Source: Nocardioides sp. dk884
GTDB taxonomy: Bacteria; Actinomycetota; Actinomycetes; Propionibacteriales; Nocardioidaceae
NCBI RefSeq assembly: GCF_009557055.1
Contig: NZ_CP045649.1
Location: 1,587,501 to 1,651,500 of the forward strand
Direction of reading: 5' to 3'
Length of the DNA stretch: 64,000 nt
The notes beneath the pieces are model-generated. The model was not told where the DNA came from. It searched no databases and was given only the letters and a program-made list of their open reading frames with translations. A program made the translations under genes and the position numbers. Positions within the stretch are counted from its first letter, which is position 1, and every line of letters begins with the position of its first letter. Positions 1 to 9,526 of this stretch are shown piece after piece.

Positions 1-144
1 GGGCAGGGCCTCGCGGGCGGCACGGGCCGCCTCTAGGGGGTCGGACTTCGCGTCGTTGCGGCGCTTCGCGCGGACCAGGCGGTCGAGTTTGATGACGACC
101 AAGACCTCACGCTCGACGGTCAAGCTACTGATCAGGCCAGCTAC
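1..144 (-). pseudogene. IS110-family transposase fragment
   Basis: Read on the minus strand, the first 144 bases stay open and encode the pieces KLDRLVRAKRR and KSDPLEAARAAREAL. These match the conserved part of the IS110 N-terminal DEDD domain, whose usual form is a 'vDRP.R..RR..KSDPlDA..AAR' pattern. A stop (TGA at 147-145) lies just upstream in this frame and there is no start codon, so the 5' third is missing. The gene may continue beyond the left window edge. A 19-base stretch (58-76) recurs exactly, inverted, at 11877-11895 in a second remnant. Family assignment is from memory of the motif, not from a search. Confidence 0.55.
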
Positions 145-412
145 TCAAGCCCGGGCTCGAGCGACGGCCGCTCGCCGGCGCTTGCCGTTGCGCAACGACC
201 AGAATTCGATCGACGGACCGTCCGGATCGACCCTCCGCCAGCGGACACGCCGGGTGCGCCGACGCACATCTCACACGGCGGAGGAGTGTCGGTGATGCCT
301 GTCAGGGTGGAGGGCAACGGCACCGTAGGGTGGTGTCCTTCCCGAGGCGACCAGGAGTGGCACGTCGTCGGTTGTCGTCCTTCAGAGCTCGATCCAGGGA
401 GAGTGCCGCAGC
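145..412. other. Intergenic stretch upstream of dnaE
   Basis: No convincing gene lies here. An Arg-rich ORF at 56-295 has no family character and overlaps the transposase fragment. A plausible -10 element TAGGGT at 326-331 would start a transcript near 338 and give dnaE a leader of about 75 bases. A GGGAGAG stretch lies about 10 bases before the dnaE ATG. Confidence 0.4.
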
Positions 413-3400
413 ATGAGCGCCGGCTCCGGTGATTCCTTCGTCCACCTGCACGTGCACACCGAGTACTCCATGCTCGATGGTGCGGCCCGGCTCGGGGCGC
501 TGGCCGAGCGCACCGCGGAGCTCGGCATGCCGGCGATCGCGATGACCGACCACGGCAACGTGTTCGGCGCCTATGAGTTCTACCGCAAGTGCAAGGCGGC
601 CGACGTCAAGCCGATCATCGGCATCGAGGCCTACTTCGCCCCCAATGTCCCCCGCCAGGAGAAGAAGGGCGTCAGCTTCTACGGCGGCGGCCCCGACGAC
701 GTCTCGGCGCGCGGTGCCTACACGCACATGACGCTGCTCTCGGAGTCCACCAAGGGCATGCACAACCTGTTCAAGCTGACCACCGGTGCGTGGAGCGACG
801 GCTACTTCAAGCAGCCGCGCATGGACCGTGCGCTGCTGGCCGAGCACGGCGAGGGCATCATCGGCACCACCGGCTGCCCGTCGGGTGAGATCCAGGTCCA
901 CCTGCGCCACGGCAACTACGACGCGGCGCGTCAGGTCGCCGGCGACTTCCAAGACATCCTCGGCAAGGAGAACTACTTCCTGGAGCTGATGGACCACGGT
1001 CTCGACATCGAGAACCGGGTCCGCGCCGACCTGCTGCGCCTGGGCCGCGACGTCGGGATCCCGATGATCGCGACCAACGACTCCCACTACGTCATGCGCG
1101 AGGACGCCAAGGCCCAGGAGCACCTGCTCTGCATCAACTCCGGCTCGACGATGGACATCCCGGCCGGTGACGGGCCCGGCCAGCGCTTCGCGTTCTCCGG
1201 CGACGGCTACTACATCAAGAGCCCGGCCGAGATGCGCGAGCTGTGGGTCGACAAGTACGACCTGCGCGAGGCCTGCGACAACACCCTGCTCATCGCCGAG
1301 CGCTGCGAGGTCGAGTTCACCGAGGGCATCGGCACCTACATGCCGCAGTTCCCGGTCCCCGAGGGCGAGACCGAGGACTCCTGGCTCATCAAGGAGGTCA
1401 AGCACGGCCTCGCCCGCCGCTACCCCGGCGGGGTGCCGGAGAAGTCGCGCCAGCAGGCCGACTTCGAGATCGGCGTCATCACCCAGATGGGCTTCTCGGG
1501 CTACTTCCTCGTCGTCGCCGACTTCATCAACTGGGCCAAGGAGAACGGCATCCGCGTCGGGCCGGGCCGTGGCTCCGGTGCGGGCTCGATGGTCGCCTAC
1601 GCGATGCGGATCACCGACCTCGACCCGCTCGAGCACGGACTGATCTTCGAGCGCTTCCTCAACCCCGACCGCGTCTCGATGCCCGACTTCGACATCGACT
1701 TCGACGAGCGTCGGCGCAGCGAGGTGATCCGCTACGTCACCGACAAGTACGGCGACGACCGGGTGAGCTACATCATCACCTACGGCACCATCAAGGCGAA
1801 GCAGGCCGTCAAGGACTCCAGCCGCATCCTCGGCTACCCGTTCGCGATGGGCGACAAGATCACCAAGGCCATGCCGGCCGCGGTGATGGGCAAGGACGTC
1901 CCGCTCCAGGAGATCTTCGACCCCGAGCACAAGCGCTACTCCGAGGGCGGCGAGTTCCGCGCGCTCTACGACGCCGAGGCCGACGTACGCCGCGTGGTGG
2001 ACACCGCCATCGGCATCGAGGGCCTCAAGCGGCAGTGGGGCGTGCACGCCGCCGGCGTGATCATGTCCAACACCCCGCTCGTCGAGGTGATCCCGCTGCT
2101 CAAGCGGCCCGCCGACGGCGCGATGATCACCCAGTTCGACTACCCCACCTGTGAGGGCCTCGGCCTGATCAAGATGGACTTCCTGGGCCTGCGCAACCTC
2201 ACCGTGCTCGACGACGCGGTGAAGAACATCCTGGCCAACCGCGGCGAGGAGATCGTGCTCGAGGAGCTCGAGCTCACCGACCCCAAGACCTACGAGCTGC
2301 TCCAGCGAGGCGACACCCTCGGCGTCTTCCAGCTCGACGGCGGCCCGATGCGCGCGCTGCTGCGCTCGATGCGACCCGACGCCTTCGCCGACATCTCCGC
2401 GGTCGGCGCGCTCTACCGTCCGGGCCCGATGGGCGCGGACTCGCACAACAAGTACGCCCGCCGCAAGACCGGGCGCGAGCCGGTGGAGCCGATCCACCCC
2501 GAGCTCGCCGAGGCCCTCGAGGACATCCTGGGCGAGACCTACGGCCTGATCGTGTATCAGGAGCAGGTCATGGCGATCGCCCAGAAGCTCGCGGGCTACA
2601 CGCTGGGTCAGGCCGACCTGCTGCGCCGCGCGATGGGCAAGAAGAAGAAGTCCGAGCTGGACAAGCAGTTCGAGATGTTCTCCGCGGGCATGAAGGAGCG
2701 CGGCTACTCGATGGCCGCGGTCCAGACGCTGTGGGACATCTTGCTGCCGTTCTCCGACTACGCCTTCAACAAGGCGCACTCCGCGGCGTACGGCCTGGTG
2801 TCGTACTGGACCGCCTACCTCAAGGCCAACTACCCGGCCGAGTACATGGCCGCCCTGCTGACCTCGGTGAAGGACGACAAGGACAAGTCGGCCATCTACC
2901 TCAACGAGTGCCGGCGCATGAAGATCCAGGTGCTGCCGCCCGACGTGAACCAGTCGGCCAACAACTTCACCCCGGTGGGCACCGACATCCGCTTCGGCCT
3001 CGGCGCGGTGCGCAACGTCGGCACCAACGTCGTCGACGGCATCGTGTCGGCGCGCGAGGAGAAGGGCCGCTACACCGACTTCAACGACTTCATGTCCAAG
3101 GTCCCCGTGCACGTGTGCAACAAGCGGGTGCTGGAGTCGCTGATCAAGGCCGGCGCCTTCGACGAGCTCAACCACAAGCGCCGCGCGCTGGTCGCCATCC
3201 ACGAGAACGCCGTGGACCAGTACGTCGACATCAAGCGCAACGAGGCGATCGGGCAGGACTCGCTGTTCGGGGGGATGGACGAGGACGCCGGCGGCGGCTT
3301 CGGCATCACCGTGAACATCCCGGAGATCGACGAGTGGGACAAGACCACGCTGCTCGGTCACGAGCGCGACATGCTCGGTCTCTACGTCTCCGACCACCCG

Positions 3401-3967
3401 CTGCTCGGCCTCGAGCACGTCCTGGCCAACGGCTCGGACTGCAGCATCGGCCAGCTGATGCTCGACGAGGACCGCCCCGACGGCTCCCCGATCACCATCA
3501 CCGGACTGGTCACCCAGGTGCAGCGCAAGATCACCAAGCGCGGTGACGCCTGGGCGATGATCACCCTGGAGGACCTCGACGGCGCCATCGAGGTGCTGTT
3601 GTTCCCCAGCTCCTACCAGCTCGCGGCGAGCTACCTGGTCGAGGACGCGATCCTGACCGTCAAGGGCCGGCTCTCGCGCAGCAAGGACCAGCCGGAGATC
3701 ATGGGCCAGGAGGTCTCGGCCCCCGACCTGTCCGACGGCCCGAGCGGGCCGGTGGTGATCAGCCTGCCGCAGACCCGCTGCACGCCGCCGGTCGTCGCCC
3801 AGCTCAAGGACGTGCTCGGCACCCACCGCGGCGTGACCGAGGTGCGGCTGCGACTGATGAACCGCGACAAGACCCTGGTGATGTCGCTGGAGCACCGGGT
3901 CACCCCGAGCTCCGCGCTGTTCGCCGACCTCAAGGCGCTCCTGGGTCCCGGATGCCTCACCAGCTGA
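413..3967 (+). CDS. dnaE: DNA polymerase III alpha subunit (DnaE1 type)
   Basis: Replicative DNA polymerase, 1184 aa, the usual length for actinobacterial DnaE1. The N-terminal PHP domain opens with the metal-binding HLHVH signature (His11-13-15). In the mycobacterial homologue this domain is the proofreading exonuclease. The polymerase core carries GPGRGSGAGS and the catalytic PDFDIDF (about residues 424-430), with a further acidic site in KMDFLGLRNL near residue 589. A helix-hairpin-helix region and an OB-fold (about 1025-1090) follow. The ATG at 413 puts PHP at the extreme N-terminus, as expected. The gene overlaps the next by 16 bases. No dnaE2 or imuB context is present, so this is the housekeeping enzyme. 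Confidence 0.97.
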   Translation: MSAGSGDSFVHLHVHTEYSMLDGAARLGALAERTAELGMPAIAMTDHGNVFGAYEFYRKCKAADVKPIIGIEAYFAPNVPRQEKKGVSFYGGGPDDVSARGAYTHMTLLSESTKGMHNLFKLTTGAWSDGYFKQPRMDRALLAEHGEGIIGTTGCPSGEIQVHLRHGNYDAARQVAGDFQDILGKENYFLELMDHGLDIENRVRADLLRLGRDVGIPMIATNDSHYVMREDAKAQEHLLCINSGSTMDIPAGDGPGQRFAFSGDGYYIKSPAEMRELWVDKYDLREACDNTLLIAERCEVEFTEGIGTYMPQFPVPEGETEDSWLIKEVKHGLARRYPGGVPEKSRQQADFEIGVITQMGFSGYFLVVADFINWAKENGIRVGPGRGSGAGSMVAYAMRITDLDPLEHGLIFERFLNPDRVSMPDFDIDFDERRRSEVIRYVTDKYGDDRVSYIITYGTIKAKQAVKDSSRILGYPFAMGDKITKAMPAAVMGKDVPLQEIFDPEHKRYSEGGEFRALYDAEADVRRVVDTAIGIEGLKRQWGVHAAGVIMSNTPLVEVIPLLKRPADGAMITQFDYPTCEGLGLIKMDFLGLRNLTVLDDAVKNILANRGEEIVLEELELTDPKTYELLQRGDTLGVFQLDGGPMRALLRSMRPDAFADISAVGALYRPGPMGADSHNKYARRKTGREPVEPIHPELAEALEDILGETYGLIVYQEQVMAIAQKLAGYTLGQADLLRRAMGKKKKSELDKQFEMFSAGMKERGYSMAAVQTLWDILLPFSDYAFNKAHSAAYGLVSYWTAYLKANYPAEYMAALLTSVKDDKDKSAIYLNECRRMKIQVLPPDVNQSANNFTPVGTDIRFGLGAVRNVGTNVVDGIVSAREEKGRYTDFNDFMSKVPVHVCNKRVLESLIKAGAFDELNHKRRALVAIHENAVDQYVDIKRNEAIGQDSLFGGMDEDAGGGFGITVNIPEIDEWDKTTLLGHERDMLGLYVSDHPLLGLEHVLANGSDCSIGQLMLDEDRPDGSPITITGLVTQVQRKITKRGDAWAMITLEDLDGAIEVLLFPSSYQLAASYLVEDAILTVKGRLSRSKDQPEIMGQEVSAPDLSDGPSGPVVISLPQTRCTPPVVAQLKDVLGTHRGVTEVRLRLMNRDKTLVMSLEHRVTPSSALFADLKALLGPGCLTS

Positions 3968-4512
3968 TCCGCTTCCTCGCCGTCGTCGTGTTCCTCCTCG
4001 GGACCGGCGTCGTCGCCGGCTGGGTGTGGGAGGCCGTCTGGGAGGCACCGGTCGGTGGGGTCCAAGACGGGCGCTGGTTCCCGATCCCGACCGAGACCGG
4101 GCTGCGCGCGCAGTTCAGCGGCACCGCGATCTACGTGCTCGTCGCCCTCGCGGCGGGCCTGATCGCCGGCACCGTGATCGCGTTGCTGACCCGCGGGGGA
4201 GAGCTGCTCACCCTCGCCGCCGTCGTCGTCGGCTCGGCGATCGGGGGCGTGGCGATGGCCCGCGTGGGTGCCGCGCTCGGCCCCGAGGACCCCGCGGCGC
4301 TCGCCGCCCGCGCCGAGGACGGCGCCCGGCTGGTCGGCAACCTCGAGGTCACCGGCCTGAGCCCGTACGGCGCGCTGCCGTTCGGCGCGCTGCTCGCGCT
4401 GATGGTGGTCTTCTTCCTCACCGCCGGCCACGGACGCTACGACGAGGACCGCGACCGCCCGGGCGACAGCGCCGTCAGCGACGACCGACCGGGGCCGTCA
4501 CCGCTTCCGTGA
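3952..4512 (+). CDS. Conserved membrane protein downstream of dnaE
   Basis: A 186-aa integral membrane protein of unknown function. Hydrophobic segments lie near residues 5-24, 60-82, 88-106 and 143-160; the tail is acidic and Pro-rich. It overlaps the end of dnaE by 16 bases in another frame, so the two are translationally coupled. Similar small four-TM proteins are common beside actinobacterial dnaE or lspA-type genes, but I do not recognise a named family with certainty. Its last 38 bases overlap, tail to tail, the gene on the opposite strand. Confidence 0.72.
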   Translation: MPHQLIRFLAVVVFLLGTGVVAGWVWEAVWEAPVGGVQDGRWFPIPTETGLRAQFSGTAIYVLVALAAGLIAGTVIALLTRGGELLTLAAVVVGSAIGGVAMARVGAALGPEDPAALAARAEDGARLVGNLEVTGLSPYGALPFGALLALMVVFFLTAGHGRYDEDRDRPGDSAVSDDRPGPSPLP

Positions 4513-4963
4513 CCGCCACCAGGTCGCTGGGGGAGAGCCCCAGGTCCAGTCCCCGTCGTCCGGCGGAGACGTAGACCACCGGGTGCACGAGCGCGCTCTC
4601 GTCCACCACTGTGCGATGGCGGCGCCGCTGGCCGATCGGCGAGATCCCGCCGACGACGTACCCGGTGGCCCGCTCGGCCGCGGCCTTGTCGGCCATCGTG
4701 GCGCGCGAGCCGCCGAGCGCGCGGGCCAGGGCCTTGAGGTCGAGCTGACCGGAGACCGGGACCACCGCGACCGCCAGCTCACCGTCGACCTCGGCCATCA
4801 GTGTCTTGAAGACCTGGGCCGGGTCGAGGCCGAGGGCACTCGCGGCCTCCAGGCCGTAGGACTCCACACGCGGGTCGTGCTCGTAGGGGTGCAGGGTGAA
4901 GGGGACCCCGGCCCGGGTCAGGGCAGTCGTGGCCGGCGTCGCGCCGGCGCTCTTCCTCGCCAC
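4475..4963 (-). CDS. ybaK: YbaK/EbsC-type Cys-tRNA(Pro) deacylase
   Basis: A 162-aa protein of the YbaK/ProX editing superfamily, which hydrolyses misacylated Cys-tRNA(Pro) in the cytoplasm. Family features are the N-terminal HPYEHDPRVESYG segment, the VFKTLMAEVDG stretch, a conserved Lys in LDLKALARALGG, and the GYVVGGISPIGQRRRHRTVVDE block typical of YbaK. The GTG start at 4963 gives the normal family length. It sits 25 bases behind the LON-domain gene, probably in the same transcript, and overlaps the membrane-protein gene on the other strand at its 3' end. Confidence 0.9.
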   Translation of the reverse strand: MARKSAGATPATTALTRAGVPFTLHPYEHDPRVESYGLEAASALGLDPAQVFKTLMAEVDGELAVAVVPVSGQLDLKALARALGGSRATMADKAAAERATGYVVGGISPIGQRRRHRTVVDESALVHPVVYVSAGRRGLDLGLSPSDLVAVTEAVTAPVGRR

Positions 4964-4988
4964 GGACGAGATGGTCGCAGAGGCCGGC

Positions 4989-5654
4989 TCAGTTCGGCGA
5001 CCAGCGCGTGCGCGCCACCTCGGTCGCCGGCAGCGAGGCGATGACGTTCATCGCCCGCAGCTCTTCGCGCAGCAGGTCGGTGACCAGCACCAGCCGCTCG
5101 GCGGCGTCGGCGGCCTCGAGCAGCTCCTGGCGCTGCGGCATCGGCAGCGGGGCCGCAGCCGCCAGCGTCCAGGAGAGGTACGTCGCGTCGCGCGGCAGCG
5201 GTCCGACCTGCGGGTCCAGCCCGAGGTCGGCCAGCATCGCGCGGTAGGCGGTGAAGGTGGCGCGGGCCTGCTCCAGGACCTCCTCGGACACGCCGTCGGT
5301 GGCCTCGGGGAGCTCGCGGACCTCGCCGACCGGGAAGTCGCCGGAGGTGTCGAGGCGGTCCAGCTCGAGACGGTCCAGGGCGACGGCGACGATGTCGTAG
5401 GAGCCGTCGGGGCGGGCCTCGATCTCGTTCACCCGGACCCGCACCCCGACGCGGAACAGCGACTGGGCGCCGTGGTCGCCGACCTCGTAGCCCTCCCGGA
5501 TGCCCACGGTCCCGAAGACCCGGTCGACGGGGTCCTCGATCTCCAGCAGGTGCTCGATCAGGGCACGGTAGCGGTCCTCGAAGACCCGGAGCGGGACGCT
5601 CACGCCCGGGAAGAGGACCGCGTTGAGCGGGAACATCGGCAGCGTGGGTGTCAC
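4989..5654 (-). CDS. LON substrate-binding-domain protein
   Basis: A 221-aa stand-alone LON N-terminal domain protein. It begins with the characteristic LPMFPLNAVLFPG strand and RVFEDRYRAL helix, followed by the acidic small beta-domain and an alpha-helical C-terminal half. There is no AAA+ or protease domain, so it is not Lon itself. Such proteins are widespread in Actinobacteria and their role is unknown; peptide or protein binding is an inference from the fold. The GTG start at 5654 lies 7 bases after a TACTGT box, suggesting a leaderless mRNA. It is divergent from hisD. Confidence 0.88.
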   Translation of the reverse strand: MTPTLPMFPLNAVLFPGVSVPLRVFEDRYRALIEHLLEIEDPVDRVFGTVGIREGYEVGDHGAQSLFRVGVRVRVNEIEARPDGSYDIVAVALDRLELDRLDTSGDFPVGEVRELPEATDGVSEEVLEQARATFTAYRAMLADLGLDPQVGPLPRDATYLSWTLAAAAPLPMPQRQELLEAADAAERLVLVTDLLREELRAMNVIASLPATEVARTRWSPN

Positions 5655-5661
5655 CTCGGCG

Positions 5662-5667
5662 ACAGTA
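5662..5667 (-). promoter_or_regulatory. -10 element, LON-domain gene
   Basis: On the minus strand TACTGT ends 7 bases before the GTG at 5654. Counting the last T as -7 puts +1 within one base of the start codon, which indicates a leaderless transcript. No clear -35 is visible. Confidence 0.4.
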
Positions 5668-5722
5668 GTCGAGTCGACGTCCCAGCTGGCGTCGCGGGTT
5701 CGGTGCCACGGGGGCAGGCTCG

Positions 5723-5728
5723 TAGAAT
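5723..5728 (+). promoter_or_regulatory. -10 element of the his operon (leaderless)
   Basis: TAGAAT is followed by six bases and then the hisD ATG at 5735. If the last T is -7, transcription starts at the A of the ATG. There is no Shine-Dalgarno sequence, as expected for a leaderless mRNA. Confidence 0.5.
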
Positions 5729-5734
5729 CGGGGC

Positions 5735-7033
5735 ATGATTCGCCGGATCGACCTGCGGGGGGCCGCGAGCCCCGTCGACTATCGCGCCGCCGTGCCGCGC
5801 GCCGAGTTCGACGTCGAGGCCGCCACCCATGCCGTGCGCCCGATCCTCGAGGACGTCCGCACCCGCGGTGTCGAGGCGATCCGCGAGCTCTCCGAGCGCT
5901 TCGACGGCGTCGCCGTCGACGACCTGCGGGTTCCCGTCGCGGTGATGACCGAGGCCCTGGCGAACCTCGACCCCGCTGTGCGCGCCGCGCTCGAGGAGTC
6001 GGTACGCCGGCTCCGGGCCACCTGCACCGCCGAGCTCGAGACCGACGTGGTCACCGACCTCGCGCCGGGCGCCCGGGTGACGCACCGGATGGTGCCGGTC
6101 AACCGGGTCGGGCTCTACGTGCCGGGCGGGCTGGCCCCGCTGGTCTCCAGCGTGCTGATGAACGCCGTCCCGGCCCAGGTCGCCGGCGTCGGCTCGATCG
6201 CGCTGGCGAGCCCGCCGCAGGCCGAGTTCGGCGGACTGCCGCACCCCAACATCCTGGCCGCGTGCGCGCTGCTCGGCATCGAGGAGGTCTACGCCGTCGG
6301 TGGCGCCCAGGCGATCGCGATGTTCGCCTACGGCGTCGGCGAGTGCGCCAAGGTCGACCTCGTCACCGGTCCGGGCAACATCTACGTCGTGACCGCCAAG
6401 CGGCTGCTCAAGGGTGAGATCGGCATCGACTCCGAGGCCGGCCCCACCGAGATCGCCGTCCTCGCCGACGACACCGCCGTGGCCGCCCACGTCGCCGCCG
6501 ACCTGATCAGCCAGGCCGAGCACGACCCGCTCGCTGCCTCGGTGCTGGTCACCCCCTCCGAGCGGCTCGCCGAGGAGGTGCTGGTCGAGCTCGACAAGCA
6601 GGTCGGCGCGACCAAGCACGTCGAGCGCATCCGCACCGCGCTCAGCGGCTCGCAGTCGGGCATCGTGCTCGTCGACGACCTCGAGCAGGGCCTGGCCGTC
6701 GTGGACGCCTACGGCGCCGAGCACCTGGAGATCCAGACCGAGGACGCCGCCGCCTGGGCCGCGCGGGTCACCAACGCCGGCGCGATCTTCGTCGGCGCCC
6801 ACGCCCCGGTCTCCCTCGGCGACTACTGCGCCGGCTCCAACCACGTGCTGCCCACCGGCGGCTGCTCCTGCCACTCCTCGGGCCTGTCGGTGCGCGCGTT
6901 CACCAAGTCGGTGCACGTCATCGACTACTCGCGCGAGGCGCTGGCCGAGGTGGCCGACCACGTGGTGACCCTGGCCGAGGCCGAGGACCTGCCCGGTCAC
7001 GGTGCCGCGGTGCGCGTGCGCTTCGAGAGCTGA
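5735..7033 (+). CDS. hisD: Histidinol dehydrogenase
   Basis: NAD-dependent, zinc-requiring enzyme for the last two oxidation steps of histidine synthesis (histidinol to histidine), 432 aa, normal length. Recognisable blocks are [65 protein letters not shown] and the C-terminal [13 protein letters not shown] (Asp/His zinc and catalytic region). It is the first gene of hisD-C-B-H-A-F and has a leaderless-type start. Confidence 0.97.
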   Translation: MIRRIDLRGAASPVDYRAAVPRAEFDVEAATHAVRPILEDVRTRGVEAIRELSERFDGVAVDDLRVPVAVMTEALANLDPAVRAALEESVRRLRATCTAELETDVVTDLAPGARVTHRMVPVNRVGLYVPGGLAPLVSSVLMNAVPAQVAGVGSIALASPPQAEFGGLPHPNILAACALLGIEEVYAVGGAQAIAMFAYGVGECAKVDLVTGPGNIYVVTAKRLLKGEIGIDSEAGPTEIAVLADDTAVAAHVAADLISQAEHDPLAASVLVTPSERLAEEVLVELDKQVGATKHVERIRTALSGSQSGIVLVDDLEQGLAVVDAYGAEHLEIQTEDAAAWAARVTNAGAIFVGAHAPVSLGDYCAGSNHVLPTGGCSCHSSGLSVRAFTKSVHVIDYSREALAEVADHVVTLAEAEDLPGHGAAVRVRFES

Positions 7034-7040
7034 GGCGGCC

Positions 7041-8225
7041 GTGACCCAGACGAACCCCACAGGGGAGAGGTCTGCCTGGCCGCCCCTGCGCGCGGAGCTG
7101 CGCGGCCTCGAGCCGTACGGCGCCCCGCAGCTCGACGTACCGGTGCAGCTCAACACCAACGAGAACCCCTACGGCCCCTCGCCGGAGTGCGTCGCCGACA
7201 TCGCGACGGCGGTGGCGCACGCCGCGACCACGCTGAACCGCTACCCCGACCGCGAGTTCACCGAGCTGCGCACCGAGCTCGCGGCCTACCTCACCCGCGA
7301 CCTGGCCGGCACCGGCCCGGAGCGGATCACGCCCGAGATGGTGTGGGCGGCCAACGGCTCCAACGAGGTGATGCTGCAGCTGCTGCAGGCCTTCGGCGGC
7401 CCGGGGCGCACCGCGCTGAGCTTCGCCCCGACGTACTCGATGTATCCCGAGTACGCCCGCGACACCCACACCCGCTGGGTGCAGGGGCGCCGCGAGGAGG
7501 ACTTCTCCCTCGACCTGGACGCCGCGCGCGCCCTGATCGAGGCGGAGCGGCCCGGCGTCGTGCTGCTGCCCTCGCCGAACAACCCGACCGGCACCGCGCT
7601 GCCGCCCGAGGCGGTCAGCGTGCTGTGCGAGGCCGCGGCGTCGTACGAGCCGCAGGGCCTGGTCGTCGTCGACGAGGCGTACGGCGAGTTCCGTCGCGCC
7701 GGCACCCCGAGCGCCCTGGAGCTGCTCGGCACCCACCGCAACCTGGTGGTCAGCCGCACCATGAGCAAGGCGTTCGCGCTGGCCGGCGCGCGGCTCGGCT
7801 ACCTGGCCGCCGACCCGGCGATCCTCGACGCCGTGCGGCTGGTGCGCCTGCCCTACCACCTCTCGGCGGTGACCCAGGCGGTCGCGCTGGCCGCGCTGCG
7901 CCACGCCCCCGAGCTGCTCGGCAAGGTCGACGACCTGCGTGCCGAGCGGGACGCCTGCGTGACCTGGCTGCGCGGGCAGGGCCTGCAGGTCGCCGACAGC
8001 GACGCCAACTTCGTGCTCTTCGGCACCTTCGCGGACCGCCACGCGGTCTGGCAGGGTCTGCTCGAGCGCGGGGTGCTCGTGCGCGAGACCGGCCCGGAGG
8101 GCTGGCTGCGCGTCTCGATCGGCACCCCGACCGAGATGGCGGCGTTCCGCGCGGCGCTCACCGAGGTCGTCGCCGCAGCGCCCGCCCCCGATCCTCACGA
8201 CCCGCACACCCTGGAGGCACCATGA
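7041..8225 (+). CDS. hisC: Histidinol-phosphate aminotransferase
   Basis: PLP-dependent class I/II aminotransferase converting imidazole-acetol phosphate to histidinol phosphate, 394 aa. It shows the substrate-binding [12 protein letters not shown] motif, [16 protein letters not shown] (Asp contacting PLP) and the PLP lysine in [18 protein letters not shown] chose the GTG at 7041, eight bases after the hisD stop, over an ATG at 7002 inside hisD. The stop overlaps the hisB ATG in an ATGA junction. Confidence 0.95.
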   Translation: MTQTNPTGERSAWPPLRAELRGLEPYGAPQLDVPVQLNTNENPYGPSPECVADIATAVAHAATTLNRYPDREFTELRTELAAYLTRDLAGTGPERITPEMVWAANGSNEVMLQLLQAFGGPGRTALSFAPTYSMYPEYARDTHTRWVQGRREEDFSLDLDAARALIEAERPGVVLLPSPNNPTGTALPPEAVSVLCEAAASYEPQGLVVVDEAYGEFRRAGTPSALELLGTHRNLVVSRTMSKAFALAGARLGYLAADPAILDAVRLVRLPYHLSAVTQAVALAALRHAPELLGKVDDLRAERDACVTWLRGQGLQVADSDANFVLFGTFADRHAVWQGLLERGVLVRETGPEGWLRVSIGTPTEMAAFRAALTEVVAAAPAPDPHDPHTLEAP

Positions 8226-8830
8226 GCAGGACCGCCCGCATCGAGCGGCAGACGAGCGAGTCGAAGGTCCTCGTCGAGGTGAACCTCGACGGCACCGGCA
8301 CGCACGACATCTCCACCGGCATCGGGTTCTACGACCACATGCTGACCGCGTTCTCGCGGCACTCGCTGGTCGACCTGACCGTGCACGCCGAGGGTGACCA
8401 CTGGATCGACGCCCACCACACCACCGAGGACACCGCGATCGTCCTGGGCCAGGCGCTGCGCCAGGCGCTGGGGGACAAGAAGGGCATCCGTCGCTTCGGC
8501 GACGCCACGGTGCCGCTCGACGAGACGCTCGTGCAGGCCGTCGTCGACGTCTCCGGGCGTCCCTACTGCGTGCACACCGGCGAGCCGGAGGGCCAGCAGT
8601 ACGTCCAGCTCGGCGGCAGCACCCCGGCGTACCTCGGCTCGCTGACCCAGCACGTCTTCGAGACCATCGCCTTCCACGGCCACCTCGCGCTGCACGTGCG
8701 GGTGCTGGCCGGCCGCGAGCCGCACCACATCGTGGAGACGCAGTTCAAGGCCTTCGCCCGCGCGTTCCGCGACGCGATCGCGCTGGACCCCCGTGAGACG
8801 GGCGTCCCGAGCACCAAGGGTGCGCTCTGA
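8222..8830 (+). CDS. hisB: Imidazoleglycerol-phosphate dehydratase
   Basis: Manganese-dependent dehydratase of histidine synthesis, 202 aa, the monofunctional form (no phosphatase domain). His-rich metal-binding blocks are visible: [40 protein letters not shown], and the C-terminal [15 protein letters not shown]. The ATG at 8222 overlaps the hisC stop. The reading frame is open far upstream, but that part is antisense-like noise over hisC. Confidence 0.96.
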   Translation: MSRTARIERQTSESKVLVEVNLDGTGTHDISTGIGFYDHMLTAFSRHSLVDLTVHAEGDHWIDAHHTTEDTAIVLGQALRQALGDKKGIRRFGDATVPLDETLVQAVVDVSGRPYCVHTGEPEGQQYVQLGGSTPAYLGSLTQHVFETIAFHGHLALHVRVLAGREPHHIVETQFKAFARAFRDAIALDPRETGVPSTKGAL

Positions 8831-8847
8831 GCGCCCGGAAGCGGGTC

Positions 8848-9465
8848 GTGGTCCTCGACTACGGCTCGGGCAACCTGCGCTCGGCGGTCCGCGCGGTCGA
8901 GCGGGCCGGCGCCGAGGTCACCCTCACCGCCGACCGCACGCTCGCCCAGGACGCCGACGGGCTGCTGGTGCCGGGCGTGGGCGCGTTCGCCGCGTGCATG
9001 CAGGGCCTGCGCGCGGTGCGTGGTCCCGAGCTGATCGGACGCCGCCTCGCCGGGGGTCGCCCGGTGCTCGGCATCTGCGTGGGCATGCAGGTCCTGTTCG
9101 CCCGCGGCGTGGAGCACGGCGTCGAGACCGAGGGCTGCGATGAGTGGCCGGGCGTCGTGGAGCGGCTCCAGGCCCCCGTCGTACCCCACATGGGCTGGAA
9201 CACCGTCGAGGTCCCGGACGGCTCCCGGCTCTTCGCGGGGCTCGAGGACGAGCGGTTCTACTTCGTGCACTCCTACGCGGTGCGCGAGTGGACCCTGGAG
9301 ACCAACGACCGCACCGAGGCGCCGCGGGTGACGTGGTCGGAGCACGGTGGGGACCGCTTCGTCGCCGCCGTCGAGAACGGTCCGCTCTCCGCCACCCAGT
9401 TCCACCCCGAGAAGTCCGGGGACGCCGGCGCCGCGCTGCTGCGCAACTGGGTGCAGTCGCTCTGA
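8848..9465 (+). CDS. hisH: Imidazole glycerol phosphate synthase, glutaminase subunit
   Basis: Class I glutamine amidotransferase that feeds ammonia to HisF, about 205-212 aa. The nucleophile elbow is [10 protein letters not shown] and the His/Glu dyad is in TQFHPEKSG. The GTG at 8848 begins [10 protein letters not shown], which trims two or three residues of the first beta strand seen in homologues (usually [13 protein letters not shown]). An in-frame CTG at 8827 forms CTGA with the hisB stop, has AAGGG six bases upstream and would restore the normal N-terminus. The start is therefore uncertain. Confidence 0.93.
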   Translation: MVLDYGSGNLRSAVRAVERAGAEVTLTADRTLAQDADGLLVPGVGAFAACMQGLRAVRGPELIGRRLAGGRPVLGICVGMQVLFARGVEHGVETEGCDEWPGVVERLQAPVVPHMGWNTVEVPDGSRLFAGLEDERFYFVHSYAVREWTLETNDRTEAPRVTWSEHGGDRFVAAVENGPLSATQFHPEKSGDAGAALLRNWVQSL

Positions 9466-9526
9466 GCGACCGCCCCGGCCCCGCCGGGCGCCCCGTCCCG
9501 ACCGTCACGAGCCCGAAGAAGGAACC

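Noticed and set aside
56-295. 79-codon Arg-rich ORF before dnaE
   Set aside because: No ribosome site, biased composition, and it overlaps the transposase fragment on the other strand.
302-4048. 1248-codon open frame antisense to dnaE
   Set aside because: It is His/Val/Leu/Ala/Arg-rich with no domain pattern and mirrors the third-position GC of dnaE; the sense strand encodes an unmistakable DnaE.
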